From Sinomonas atrocyanea (GTDB taxonomy: Bacteria; Actinomycetota; Actinomycetes; Actinomycetales; Micrococcaceae): a DNA stretch of 64,000 bases. The stretch covers positions 62,001 through 126,000 of the forward strand of contig NZ_JAUSRH010000003.1 of NCBI RefSeq assembly GCF_030811715.1. Direction: 5' to 3'. Within the stretch, counting starts at the first letter, position 1; every line of letters begins with the position of its first letter. The notes under the pieces were generated by a model that was not told the DNA's origin, ran no database searches, and saw nothing but the letters and a program-made list of their open reading frames with translations. This document shows positions 9,434 to 16,985 of this stretch, piece by piece. Both the position numbers and the translations under genes were made by a program.

Positions 9434-10170
9434 GCGCTGCCGGCGCCGGCGGAGCCGGCGCGGAGGAGCACAGCGGCACTGCGGCGAGCGCTGCCCAACC
9501 CCGCGCCGCGCACGGCGCCGACCACTCGCCGTCGTCCGTCCCCGCACCCCGGCTCGTGCTCGCCACCCACAACCAGGGCAAGCTCAAGGAACTGCGCGAC
9601 CTGCTGCGCGACCAGGTTCCCGGCCTGGACGTCGACACCCAGGTGGTCGACGCGGGCGCGGTGGGCGGCCCCGACGTCGTGGAGGACGGCGTGACGTTCG
9701 CCGAGAACGCGCTGAAGAAGGCGCGCGCGGTGGCCGAGGCGACAGGCCTGCCGGCGATCGCGGACGATTCGGGCCTCGCCGTGGAGGTCCTCGGCGGCGC
9801 GCCCGGCATCTTCTCGGCCCGCTGGGCCGGCCGCCACGGCGACGACCAGGCGAACCTCGAACTGCTCCTGGCCCAGCTCGGCGACGTCCGGGACGAGCAC
9901 CGGCAGGCCGCCTTCGTGTGCGCCGCCGCGCTCGCCGTGCCCGGGGAGGAGGGCACGCGCTACGAGACGGTCGAGCTGGGCGAGATGCCCGGCACGCTGC
10001 TGCGCGAGCCCCGCGGGGAGGGCGGCTTCGGCTACGACCCGATCCTGCTGCCCGAGGGCCTGGCGCTGAGCGTCGCCGAGCTCAGCCGCGAGCAGAAGAA
10101 CGAGATCAGCCACCGCGGGCACGCATTCCGGGCGCTGCTGCCGGCCATCGTGGAGGCACTGCGCGGCTGA
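9430..10170 (+). CDS. rdgB: Non-canonical purine NTP pyrophosphatase (RdgB/HAM1)
   Basis: Hydrolyses dITP, dXTP and XTP to monophosphates and so keeps deaminated purines out of DNA and RNA. The family core begins at [15 protein letters not shown] (about residue 40) and continues with [25 protein letters not shown] and GGFGYDPI. The first ~38 residues are Gly/Ala-rich and not part of the family fold. They follow from the GTG that overlaps the rph stop (GTGA); no start codon lies nearer to the core. The rph-rdgB coupling is common in bacteria. Confidence 0.94.
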   Translation: MSAAGAGGAGAEEHSGTAASAAQPRAAHGADHSPSSVPAPRLVLATHNQGKLKELRDLLRDQVPGLDVDTQVVDAGAVGGPDVVEDGVTFAENALKKARAVAEATGLPAIADDSGLAVEVLGGAPGIFSARWAGRHGDDQANLELLLAQLGDVRDEHRQAAFVCAAALAVPGEEGTRYETVELGEMPGTLLREPRGEGGFGYDPILLPEGLALSVAELSREQKNEISHRGHAFRALLPAIVEALRG

Positions 10171-10185
10171 CGCCCTGCAGGTCAG

Positions 10186-10227
10186 GCCCGGCGGGTCCGG
10201 GCGCTGCACGGCCGAGCCGGGCAGCGC
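10186..10227. terminator. Hairpins between rdgB and the DedA gene
   Basis: Two overlapping inverted repeats, GCCCGG/CCGGGC (10186-10202) and GCGCTGC/GCAGCGC (10201-10227), fill the gap between the convergent genes. They could act as a bidirectional terminator, with mutually exclusive stems. Confidence 0.4.
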
Positions 10228-10236
10228 CGGGGCCGG

Positions 10237-11019
10237 CTACTTCCAGTCGGGGTTGGTCTTGCGCTCCTCGACCGGCTCGTGCTCCTCGATGAACTCGTCC
10301 ACCGGGTCCGTGCCGAAGGCCTCGGCCTGCCGGCGCGCGGAGCGGCCGCGGAGGAACTCGATGGCGATCGGGAGCACCGAGGCGAGCACGATCACGACGA
10401 AGATGAGGTCGATGTTCTTGCCCACCCACGCGTACTGGCCGAGCCAGGCGCCGAGGAGGGTGACGCCGCCGCCCCAGAGCACGGCGCCGATCACGTTGTA
10501 GAGGAAGAACCGGGTCCGGTTCATGCCGGCCACGCCCACGATCACGGGCACGAAGGTGCGGATGATCGGCACGAACCGGGCGAGGATGAGCGCCTTGCCG
10601 CCGTGCTTGGCGAAGAACGCGTGGGCCTTCTCGACGTTCTCCCGCTTGAACAGCCTCGAATCGGGCCGGTTGAAGAGGGCGGGGCCGGCCTTGGAGCCGA
10701 TGAGGTAGCCGCACTGGTTGCCGATGATGGCCGCGACGACGACGAGGAGGGCCAGGAGCCACAGGTTGAACCGGATCGCGCCCGTGGCCACGAGCAGACC
10801 GGCCGTGAAGAGCATCGAGTCGCCGGGGAGGAAGAACCCGACGAGCAGGCCCGTCTCGGCGAAGATGATCCCGCACACCACGAGCACCACCCAGGGCCCC
10901 AGCGGCGAGTCGCGCAGGAACACGTCCGGGTTGAGCCAGTCGGGAAGGAACGAGGCGGTCTTGGGCTGGACGGCGAGCGTCAGGACGGAGGCGGCATCGG
11001 CCAGGGCAGCAGGGATCAC
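10237..11019 (-). CDS. DedA family membrane protein
   Basis: A 260-residue integral membrane protein of the DedA/SNARE-associated superfamily; some members act as undecaprenyl-phosphate or phospholipid transporters. Family motifs FFLPGDSMLFTAG and the conserved ARFVPIIRTFVPVIVGVAGM segment (with the functional Arg residues) are present, along with several hydrophobic helices. The last ~45 residues are charged and cytoplasmic. The start is GTG at 11019, six bases downstream of minus-strand TACCCT, so the message is probably leaderless. Confidence 0.9.
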   Translation of the reverse strand: MIPAALADAASVLTLAVQPKTASFLPDWLNPDVFLRDSPLGPWVVLVVCGIIFAETGLLVGFFLPGDSMLFTAGLLVATGAIRFNLWLLALLVVVAAIIGNQCGYLIGSKAGPALFNRPDSRLFKRENVEKAHAFFAKHGGKALILARFVPIIRTFVPVIVGVAGMNRTRFFLYNVIGAVLWGGGVTLLGAWLGQYAWVGKNIDLIFVVIVLASVLPIAIEFLRGRSARRQAEAFGTDPVDEFIEEHEPVEERKTNPDWK

Positions 11020-11140
11020 CCTCCAAGGGTACCGGCCGGGGCGCCTGCCGGCGGGGGAGTGGGGCAGCCCACAGGGGCCCTGGGTCCGCCGGGGCGTGGC
11101 GGTCGCCGGCGCGCAGGCGCGCTCCGGCTAAGCTCTCTGC

Positions 11141-12169
11141 GTGGCCCTGGACTTCACCGCGATCGACTTCGAGACGGCCAATGGTTTCCGGGGCTCCCCG
11201 TGCTCCGTCGGCCTCATCAGGGTCCGCGGCGGGCGCGTCACCGAGCGCGCCTCGTGGCTCATGCGCCCCCCGGCCGGCCACGATGCCTTCGACCCGCGCA
11301 ACGTGGCCATCCACGGCATCACGCCGGACATGGTGGCCGGGTCCCCGCGGTTCGGGGACCTCTTCGCCGAGATCGGCGGGTTCATCGGCGAGGACGTCCT
11401 CGTGGCGCACAACGCGGCCTTCGACCTCGGCGTGATCCGCTCGGCCCTCGAGGTCAGCGGCCTCGAGGCCCCCGCCTACGACTACGCCTGCACCGTGGTC
11501 CTCTCCCGCAAGACCTACCGCCTCGTCTCCCACTCGCTCCCGTTCGCCGCGAGGGAGGCCGGGGTGCCCCTCGAGCACCACCACGACGCCACCGAGGACG
11601 CGGCGGCCTGCGCCGGCATCCTCGTCGACATCGCACGCCGCCATGGCGCCGAGTCCGTGGCGGAGGTGTACGGCGCCGTCGGGCTCTCCCTCCCGCGCCA
11701 GGCCGGGTACGTGCCGGGGGATCCCTACTCCCCGGCCACGGTCCGCGCCCTCGAAGGACTCTCCTCCGGGGCAGGGAGCACGACGGCGGGCGGCGGCTCC
11801 CGCTCGGGCCGCACCTGGGCGCCCTGGCCGCAGGAGGGGGCGAACCCGCCCGCGAACGCGGCCGCCGACCCGCACCATCCGCTCTTCGGGCACCGGATCG
11901 TCTTCACCGGGAGCCTCGGGATGCCGCGCAGCGAGGCGAAGTCCCGGGCCGCCGAGCTCGGGGCGCAGCCGGCCAGCTCCGTGACGCGGGCGACCACGCT
12001 CCTCGTCGTGGGCGACGGGTTCGTGGCCTCGGACCTCGCCTCCGGGCGCGTGACCACCAAGGCCCGGCGCGCCCTGCAGCTGCAGGAGAAGGGGCAACGG
12101 GTCGAGGTGCTCTCCGAGGGCGAGTTCCTCCAGATGCTCGGGGGGCGCTGGCCCGCCGCGAGCGCCTGA
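11141..12169 (+). CDS. DnaQ-like 3'-5' exonuclease with C-terminal BRCT domain
   Basis: A 342-residue protein. Residues ~1-165 form a DEDD exonuclease: FTAIDFETANG (Exo I), VAHNAAFDLGVI (Exo II) and HHDATEDAAACAGIL (Exo III, DEDDh type with the HxxxxxD pattern). After a Gly/Ser/Pro-rich linker, residues ~245-335 (HRIVFTGSLGMPRSEAKSRAAELG to the end) form a BRCT domain like that of NAD-dependent DNA ligase. The domain pair suggests DNA repair or proofreading. The start GTG at 11141 follows TAAGCT (11129-11134) by six bases. Confidence 0.9.
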   Translation: MALDFTAIDFETANGFRGSPCSVGLIRVRGGRVTERASWLMRPPAGHDAFDPRNVAIHGITPDMVAGSPRFGDLFAEIGGFIGEDVLVAHNAAFDLGVIRSALEVSGLEAPAYDYACTVVLSRKTYRLVSHSLPFAAREAGVPLEHHHDATEDAAACAGILVDIARRHGAESVAEVYGAVGLSLPRQAGYVPGDPYSPATVRALEGLSSGAGSTTAGGGSRSGRTWAPWPQEGANPPANAAADPHHPLFGHRIVFTGSLGMPRSEAKSRAAELGAQPASSVTRATTLLVVGDGFVASDLASGRVTTKARRALQLQEKGQRVEVLSEGEFLQMLGGRWPAASA

Positions 12170-12241
12170 ACCAGGCCTCTCTCCGTCATCCGGGGCAACA
12201 TTCCTTCGTGTGCTGGCCCCTCAGTTCCTAGCATGATCCGC

Positions 12242-12829
12242 ATGGCTGCCCCCACGTCCCCCGCCGCCCCGTCAGTCTTCGACGCGCCGCAGGGCGGTCA
12301 GTTCATCGCGCCCGTGGAGGCGCGCCCCTCCCTCCTGGCGCGGGCGTTCGCCTTCCCGAACCCGGTCAACGAGTACGCCGCGAGGTCCACCGCGGGCATC
12401 ATCGTGGTGCTCAGCACTGCGGTGCTCGCCGCAGGGCTCGCCACCGGGGCCGGCTGGGGGCTGTGGGTCATCGCGGCAGGGTTCTGGCTCAGGGTGGCCG
12501 GCGGCCCGCGCTACTCGCCGGCCGGGCGCCTCGCCGTGCATGTCATCGCACCGCGCCTCGGGCCCGCGCGGCTGGTCGCCGGGCCGCCCAAGCGCTTCGC
12601 CCAGGGCATCGGGGCGGTGGTCTCGACGGCCGCTGCGGTGCTGTCTGCGTGCGGGCTGGCGGGCGCCGCCTGGACAGCCCTCGGCGTCCTGATCGTCGCG
12701 GCCTCCCTCGAGGCGTTCGCCGGGTTCTGCCTCGGCTGCTGGATCTTCGGCAGGCTGCAGCTGGCAGGCCTCGTCCCCGCCTCGGCCTGCGAGGCCTGCA
12801 GCGACATCGCCCTGCGCCGCAAGGCCTGA
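12242..12829 (+). CDS. DUF4395 family membrane protein
   Basis: A 195-residue membrane protein. The conserved FPNPVNEYAARSTAGIIVVLS start of the domain is followed by hydrophobic segments, a GFWLRVAGGPRYSPAGRLAVHVIAPRL loop and a GFCLGCWIFGRL motif with two cysteines. Members often sit near thiosulfate sulfurtransferases or thioredoxin-like proteins, but no such neighbour is present here. ATG 12242 is chosen over ATG 12233 because the latter lies inside TAGCAT (12229-12234), a plausible -10 element for a leaderless transcript starting at 12242. Confidence 0.8.
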   Translation: MAAPTSPAAPSVFDAPQGGQFIAPVEARPSLLARAFAFPNPVNEYAARSTAGIIVVLSTAVLAAGLATGAGWGLWVIAAGFWLRVAGGPRYSPAGRLAVHVIAPRLGPARLVAGPPKRFAQGIGAVVSTAAAVLSACGLAGAAWTALGVLIVAASLEAFAGFCLGCWIFGRLQLAGLVPASACEACSDIALRRKA

Positions 12830-12862
12830 GGCGCAAGGCCTGAGGCACAAGGCCTGAGGCGG
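12821..12862. repeat. Three 14-bp tandem repeats spanning the DUF4395 stop codon
   Basis: The unit AAGGCCTGAGGCGC occurs three times in a row with one or two changes (second copy ends AC, third ends GG). The first copy carries the in-frame TGA stop of the DUF4395 gene, and the others put the same triplet in the 3' untranslated region. Confidence 0.85.
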
Positions 12863-12879
12863 GGCCAGGGCCTCGCCGG

Positions 12880-13860
12880 TCAGGCCCCGGTGGCTTTGGC
12901 GAGGCGGGCCGCGAGGCCCTCTGCCGCGCCCATGCCGGCCGTGCAGGACACCCACGGGGCCGGGACCGCATCGGCGCCCCAGCGGGTGCCCAGCAGCGCC
13001 CCGGCGATCGCGGCCGCGTCGTGCCCCCGGACTGCCGCGAGCTCGATGGCGGCGGCGAAGGCGGCCTGCTCGGAGTCGCCGGCCTCGGCGGCGCTCTCGG
13101 CCGCGAGCACCGCGCCGAGTGCCGCGGCCAGGGCGGCTGCGGCGTCCGTCCCGCCGCCCGCGGCGGCGGCAGCATCGGCGTCGAACGCGTCCAGCAGGCC
13201 GGCGTCGGGGGTGGGCAGGGAGGCGATCTGGGCCCGCGCCGACCCGGCCGCGGTCGCTGCGTCCGCGCCCAGCGACAGGAAGTGCGCCATCGACGCCACG
13301 GCGACTGCCGCCTGGACGGCTCGCGGCGTCCCGTGCGTCAAGAAGGCGCAGTCCGCGCTCATCTTCACCACGGCGGCCGCGGGGATGTGGGGGACGAGGC
13401 CGAAGGGGGCGGCGTGGGCGGCGGCGCCGGCGTCGTCGAACGCCTCGCCGACCGGGCGCGAGGGGGAGCCCATCTGTCCGCCGGCGAGCGAGCGGATCCA
13501 CTCCGGCCGCACGGCGGCCGGGACCCCGACGCCGTCCTGCCCATCGAGCCAGCGGGGCTGCGCGAGGGGCGCCGCGGGGGACAGCGGGACTCCCTGGGCG
13601 GCGGCCCAGCGCAGGGAGGCGAGCCACACGCACGCGGCCTCGTCCGCGGCCACGCCGTCGTTGGCCCATTCGATCGCCTCGAGCAGCGCGTCGGCGGTGA
13701 AGAGCGTGAGCTGGCCCGCTGGCCCCAGCGGCCGCGCAGACGGCTGATCGGGCAATGCGCCGGCTCCCTCCGCCCCGAATCCGGCGAGGGCCGCGGCCTC
13801 GGCTGCTGCCGTGCCCGCGAGGCAGCCGAGGATGCGGGAGGCGGGGGAGGGGACGTCCAT
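12880..13860 (-). CDS. ADP-ribosylglycohydrolase-like protein, probably catalytically inactive
   Basis: A 326-residue, very Ala-rich protein with the layout of the ADP-ribosylglycohydrolase (DraG) family: an N-terminal RILGCLAGTAAAEAAAL in place of the usual GxxxGDALG, GPAGQLTLFTADALLEAIEWAN in place of the TDDTQ segment, and a C-terminal AVRGHDAAAIAGALLGTRWGADAVPAPW in place of GGDTDTxAAIAGA. The helical framework is kept, but the Asp/Thr residues that bind the two magnesium ions in active members are replaced. I therefore read it as a pseudoenzyme; a fully different function on the same fold is possible. The ATG at 13860 follows a minus-strand TACGCT by six bases. Confidence 0.7.
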   Translation of the reverse strand: MDVPSPASRILGCLAGTAAAEAAALAGFGAEGAGALPDQPSARPLGPAGQLTLFTADALLEAIEWANDGVAADEAACVWLASLRWAAAQGVPLSPAAPLAQPRWLDGQDGVGVPAAVRPEWIRSLAGGQMGSPSRPVGEAFDDAGAAAHAAPFGLVPHIPAAAVVKMSADCAFLTHGTPRAVQAAVAVASMAHFLSLGADAATAAGSARAQIASLPTPDAGLLDAFDADAAAAAGGGTDAAAALAAALGAVLAAESAAEAGDSEQAAFAAAIELAAVRGHDAAAIAGALLGTRWGADAVPAPWVSCTAGMGAAEGLAARLAKATGA

Positions 13861-13935
13861 GCAGACAGCGTAGTGGGCGCCGATGCCGCCCGCACCGCGG
13901 CGGGGGATGCGCGCGGGGGCCGCCGACCTTAGAAT

Positions 13936-13952
13936 AGTTCTATGACAGAACT
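13936..13952. promoter_or_regulatory. Perfect inverted repeat at the ClC gene promoter (candidate MarR operator)
   Basis: AGTTCT and AGAACT flank the five bases ATGAC. TAGAAT (13930-13935) directly upstream looks like a -10 hexamer, so a protein bound here would cover the transcription start. The MarR-family gene at 15268-15738, convergent with the ClC gene, is the nearest candidate regulator. Confidence 0.6.
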
Positions 13953-13977
13953 TCTTTGGCCGAGCGGTGGCCGCTGA
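13942..13977 (+). CDS. Possible leaderless 11-codon ORF before the ClC gene
   Basis: ATG 13942 opens a frame reading MTELLWPSGGR and then TGA. It lies six bases after TAGAAT, the same spacing seen for many leaderless starts in this window, whereas the ClC gene itself lacks both a ribosome binding site and a nearby -10. The stop lies between the two possible GTG starts of the ClC gene (13967 and 13988), so translation could be coupled. The peptide has no recognisable family and may simply deliver ribosomes to the ClC start. Confidence 0.3.
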   Translation: MTELLWPSGGR

Positions 13978-15241
13978 TGGTGCTGCCGTGAGCGTCGACG
14001 GAGTCCGCCGGGAGGGCGGCCGGCTGCTGCGTCTGGCCGCGGTCGTCGTCTCGGTGGGCCTCGGCGCAGGCGTGGTGGGGATCGCCGTCGACCTCGCCCT
14101 GCAGGGCCTCGAACACCTCGCGTTCGGCTATTCGCACGGGACACTCCTGGACGGCGCGACCCAGGCGCCGCCGTGGCGGCGGCTGGCGGCGCTCCTCGTC
14201 GCCGGCGTGATCGGCGCCGTGGGCTGGTGGGCGCTGCGGACGTGGGCGAAGCGGGTCGTCGCGGTCGAGGACGCCGCGAAGGGCACCCCGATGCCGTGGT
14301 TCACCACCGTGGCGAACGCCGCGCTGCAGGTGGTCATCGTGGGGCTCGGCGCCTCGATCGGCCGGGAGGCGGCGCCGCGCGAGCTCGGTGCGCTGCTCGC
14401 GGACAAGGTCTCGCGCGCCGCCGGCCTCTCGCCCCGCGAGGTGCGGATCCTCGTGGCCTGCGGTGCCGGCGCCGGGCTCGCGGCGGTGTACAACGTCCCC
14501 TTCGGCGGGGCGCTCTTCGCCGTGGAGGTGCTGCTCGCCGAGGTGAGCTTCGCGGTGCTGCTACCCGCGTTCGCGACGTCCGCGATCGCCGCGACCGTGG
14601 CCCGGCTGGTGGTGCCCACCGATCCCATGTACGCGCTGCCGCCCGTGGAGCTCACCCCCGCGCTCGTGGGCTGGTCCTTCGCGGCGGGCCCGGTGATCGG
14701 CCTCGGCGCGGCCGGCTTCACCTGGCTCGCCCGCCACTCCTCACGCACGCGCCCCCGCGGCCGTTCGATCCTGTGGACGATGCCCCTGCTCTTCGCCGCC
14801 GTGGGCGCCGTCGCGATGGTGCTGCCCGAGGTGGTGGGCAACGGCAAGGCCGCGGCGCAGACCGCCTTCTCGGCGATGGCGCCGCTCGCGCTCGTCGGGA
14901 TCCTCCTCGTGGCCAAGACGGGAACCACGCTCGCCACCATCAGGGCCGGCGCCGCGGGCGGCACGCTCACGCCGTCGGTCGCCGTCGGCGCGATGCTGGG
15001 AATCGTCCTCGGGAGCGTCGTGAACGCGTTCGCCCCCGGGACCTCCGTGGCCGCGTTCGCGTTCGTCGGCGCTGCCGCCTTCCTCGCGAGCACCATGAGG
15101 GCGCCGATGACCGGACTGATCCTCGCCTCCGAGTTCACGGGGATGAGCCCGGAGATGCTCGTCCCCGCCATGCTGGCGACGGCCGGGGCGCTCGCGGTGG
15201 TCTACTTCCTGGAGCGCACGCGGCTCTCCGATATCGCCTGA
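13967..15241 (+). CDS. ClC-type voltage-gated chloride channel/transporter
   Basis: A 424-residue integral membrane protein. The three ClC selectivity-filter regions are visible: GASIGREAAPRELGA (the GREGP region, with the gating Glu), YNVPFGGALFAVEVLL, and GAAGGTLTPSVAVGAMLG (the GxFxP region). No C-terminal CBS domains are present, so this is the short prokaryotic type. The start is uncertain: GTG 13967 is in frame, and GTG 13988 (VSVDGVRREGG) is equally possible; neither has a clear ribosome binding site. It is preceded by a palindromic candidate operator and a possible micro-ORF. Confidence 0.88.
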   Translation: MAADGAAVSVDGVRREGGRLLRLAAVVVSVGLGAGVVGIAVDLALQGLEHLAFGYSHGTLLDGATQAPPWRRLAALLVAGVIGAVGWWALRTWAKRVVAVEDAAKGTPMPWFTTVANAALQVVIVGLGASIGREAAPRELGALLADKVSRAAGLSPREVRILVACGAGAGLAAVYNVPFGGALFAVEVLLAEVSFAVLLPAFATSAIAATVARLVVPTDPMYALPPVELTPALVGWSFAAGPVIGLGAAGFTWLARHSSRTRPRGRSILWTMPLLFAAVGAVAMVLPEVVGNGKAAAQTAFSAMAPLALVGILLVAKTGTTLATIRAGAAGGTLTPSVAVGAMLGIVLGSVVNAFAPGTSVAAFAFVGAAAFLASTMRAPMTGLILASEFTGMSPEMLVPAMLATAGALAVVYFLERTRLSDIA

Positions 15242-15267
15242 GAGCGGGGGCGCCGGCGGCAGTGCAC

Positions 15268-15738
15268 CTAGGCCTCTTCTGCGGCCTCGGCCTCCATGCG
15301 GGACGCGAGGGCCCGCAGGGCCGGCAGCGCGCGGTTGATCGTGTCCTGGTCCTCGGCGGCGAGCGAGGCGAGCGCGCGCCGGATGCGCCGCTCGTTGGCC
15401 TGCTGCCAGTGGGCCAGCCGGCTGTGGCCGTCGGCGGTGAGGCTCAGCACCACCGCCCTGCGGTCCGCCTCGCTCGCCCGCCGCTCGAGCAGCCCGGAGG
15501 AGGCCATCTGCGCCACCAGATTGCTGACGGTGTTCTTCGCGAGGTGCTGCCGCTGGGCGAGCTCGCTCACCCCGAGGCCCGGCTCGTCGGCAAGGCGCTG
15601 GAGGAGCTCCACCTGCGCCATCGGCAGGGCCTCCCAGGGCAGCTCGTCCCGCACTCCCGCGCGCAGTGTGCGGCGCAGCCGAGTGATGACGTCGGTGAGG
15701 CCCCACGCCTCGCTGCGGCCGGTGTCCAGGGAGTCCAT
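15268..15738 (-). CDS. MarR family transcriptional regulator
   Basis: A 156-residue winged-helix protein. LGVSELAQRQHLAKNTVSNLVAQMASSGLLERRASEADRRAVVLSLTADG is the MarR DNA-binding core, including the wing with the conserved DRR. The ends are helical, as expected for the dimer interface. The gene converges with the ClC gene and is divergent from the aquaporin gene. ATG 15738 follows a minus-strand TAGTCT by six bases. It is the likely reader of the AGTTCT/AGAACT palindrome before the ClC gene, which is an inference from proximity. Confidence 0.88.
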   Translation of the reverse strand: MDSLDTGRSEAWGLTDVITRLRRTLRAGVRDELPWEALPMAQVELLQRLADEPGLGVSELAQRQHLAKNTVSNLVAQMASSGLLERRASEADRRAVVLSLTADGHSRLAHWQQANERRIRRALASLAAEDQDTINRALPALRALASRMEAEAAEEA

Positions 15739-15909
15739 GGGTCCAGACTAAGTTCGCCGGGACCCGCTGGCCGTCATGCCGGCCGGCGCCGGACGCTTTT
15801 CGGGGCAGCACTCTCGAGGCGATAGTCTGCTGGAGGCCTGCCCCCGGGGCTGGCGCGCCCGCTCAGGCATCCACGTGAGCACTTCGACACTCCACGAAAG
15901 AGGACCCCC

Positions 15910-16929
15910 ATGACCACAGACGTGGCTGCGCCCACGCCCGTGAAGGCGCCGGCCGAGTTCAGCGTCGTCGCCAAGCTCGTCGCCGAGGCGTTCGGCACCT
16001 TCCTGCTCGCGTACGCGGGGCTCGGCGTGGCGCTGTTCAGCAGCCCCTCGTCGGCGCCGATCCCGACTCCCTTCGCCGTCGGCCTCAGCATCGCGGTGGG
16101 CATCGCGGCCGTGGGGCACGTCTCGGGCGGCCACTTCAACCCGGCCGTGACCCTCGGGCTCGCGGTGGCCGGGCGCACCAACTGGCGGCTGGTGCCGGGC
16201 TACATCGCCTCGCAGCTCGTGGGCGGCCTGGTCGGCACGCTCATCCTCTGGGTCACCATCCGCACGCTCCCGAGCCTGAGCAGCGGCAACAGCTCCCAGA
16301 CGATCTTCACCCAGCTCTCCAACGGGTTCGACGACCTCTCGCCGAGCAAGTTCCCGATGGCCGCCGGCCTCCTGGCCGAGGTCGTCGCCACCGCCGCGTT
16401 CGTGGCCGTCATCCTCTTCGTCACCAGCAAGCGCGCGGTCAAGGGCATGGCGCCGTGGGCGATCGGCCTGGGCCTGGCGATCCTCGTGCAGGCGATCGCC
16501 CCGATCACCAACGCCTCGCTCAACCCGGCCCGCTCGACCGCGACCGCCGTGTTCGCCCAGGGCAACGCGTTCGGCCAGCTGTGGCTCTTCTGGGTCGCCC
16601 CCCTCCTCGGAGCGGTCCTCACCGGCCTCATCTTCCGCGGCTTCGGCTCCCCGGACGAGCTCCACGGGGCCACTGCCGGCGGCGTCGAGGACCTCACCGC
16701 AGAGGCGACGCGCGACGACGGCACGCGCGTCTCCGAGACCGCGGTGGCCGTGGCCGACGCCGAGCAGGGCAGGGCCGCGGCCCGCCCGACCGAGGGCGGC
16801 GAGGCCAGCGGTGCTGCGGCCGCGCCTGAGGAGCCCGGGCGCGAAGAGGCCGGGCGCGAAGAGGCCGGGCGGGCGCCCGAGCGCACCGCCGAGGACGACG
16901 CGCGCGAGTTCTTCGACAAGGACCGCTGA
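15910..16929 (+). CDS. MIP/aquaporin family channel with an acidic C-terminal tail
   Basis: A 339-residue protein with the two signature boxes of the major intrinsic proteins: HFNPAVTLG (NPA at 77-79) and ASLNPARSTA (NPA at 205-207). The Arg after the second NPA belongs to the selectivity filter. Six hydrophobic helices end near residue 240; beyond this the protein carries a tail of about 100 residues rich in Ala, Glu, Arg and Gly, longer than in most bacterial aquaporins. The tail contains an exact 15-bp duplication. An AGAGGA ribosome binding site precedes the ATG. Water is the likely substrate; glycerol cannot be excluded. Confidence 0.9.
   Translation: MTTDVAAPTPVKAPAEFSVVAKLVAEAFGTFLLAYAGLGVALFSSPSSAPIPTPFAVGLSIAVGIAAVGHVSGGHFNPAVTLGLAVAGRTNWRLVPGYIASQLVGGLVGTLILWVTIRTLPSLSSGNSSQTIFTQLSNGFDDLSPSKFPMAAGLLAEVVATAAFVAVILFVTSKRAVKGMAPWAIGLGLAILVQAIAPITNASLNPARSTATAVFAQGNAFGQLWLFWVAPLLGAVLTGLIFRGFGSPDELHGATAGGVEDLTAEATRDDGTRVSETAVAVADAEQGRAAARPTEGGEASGAAAAPEEPGREEAGREEAGRAPERTAEDDAREFFDKDR
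16836..16865. repeat. 15-bp direct duplication in the aquaporin tail
   Basis: CGGGCGCGAAGAGGC occurs twice without a gap, followed by a partial third copy. In frame it encodes a repeated GREEA unit. Confidence 0.85.
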
Positions 16930-16985
16930 GAGAGAGGCGGTGGCATCGCGAGAATTGTCGGTGCCACCGTCTAGCGTTGACGACC

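Noticed and set aside
13976-13990. Short frame MVLP starting at ATG 13976
   Set aside because: Four codons, no promoter or ribosome binding site at a suitable distance; weaker than the 13942 frame.
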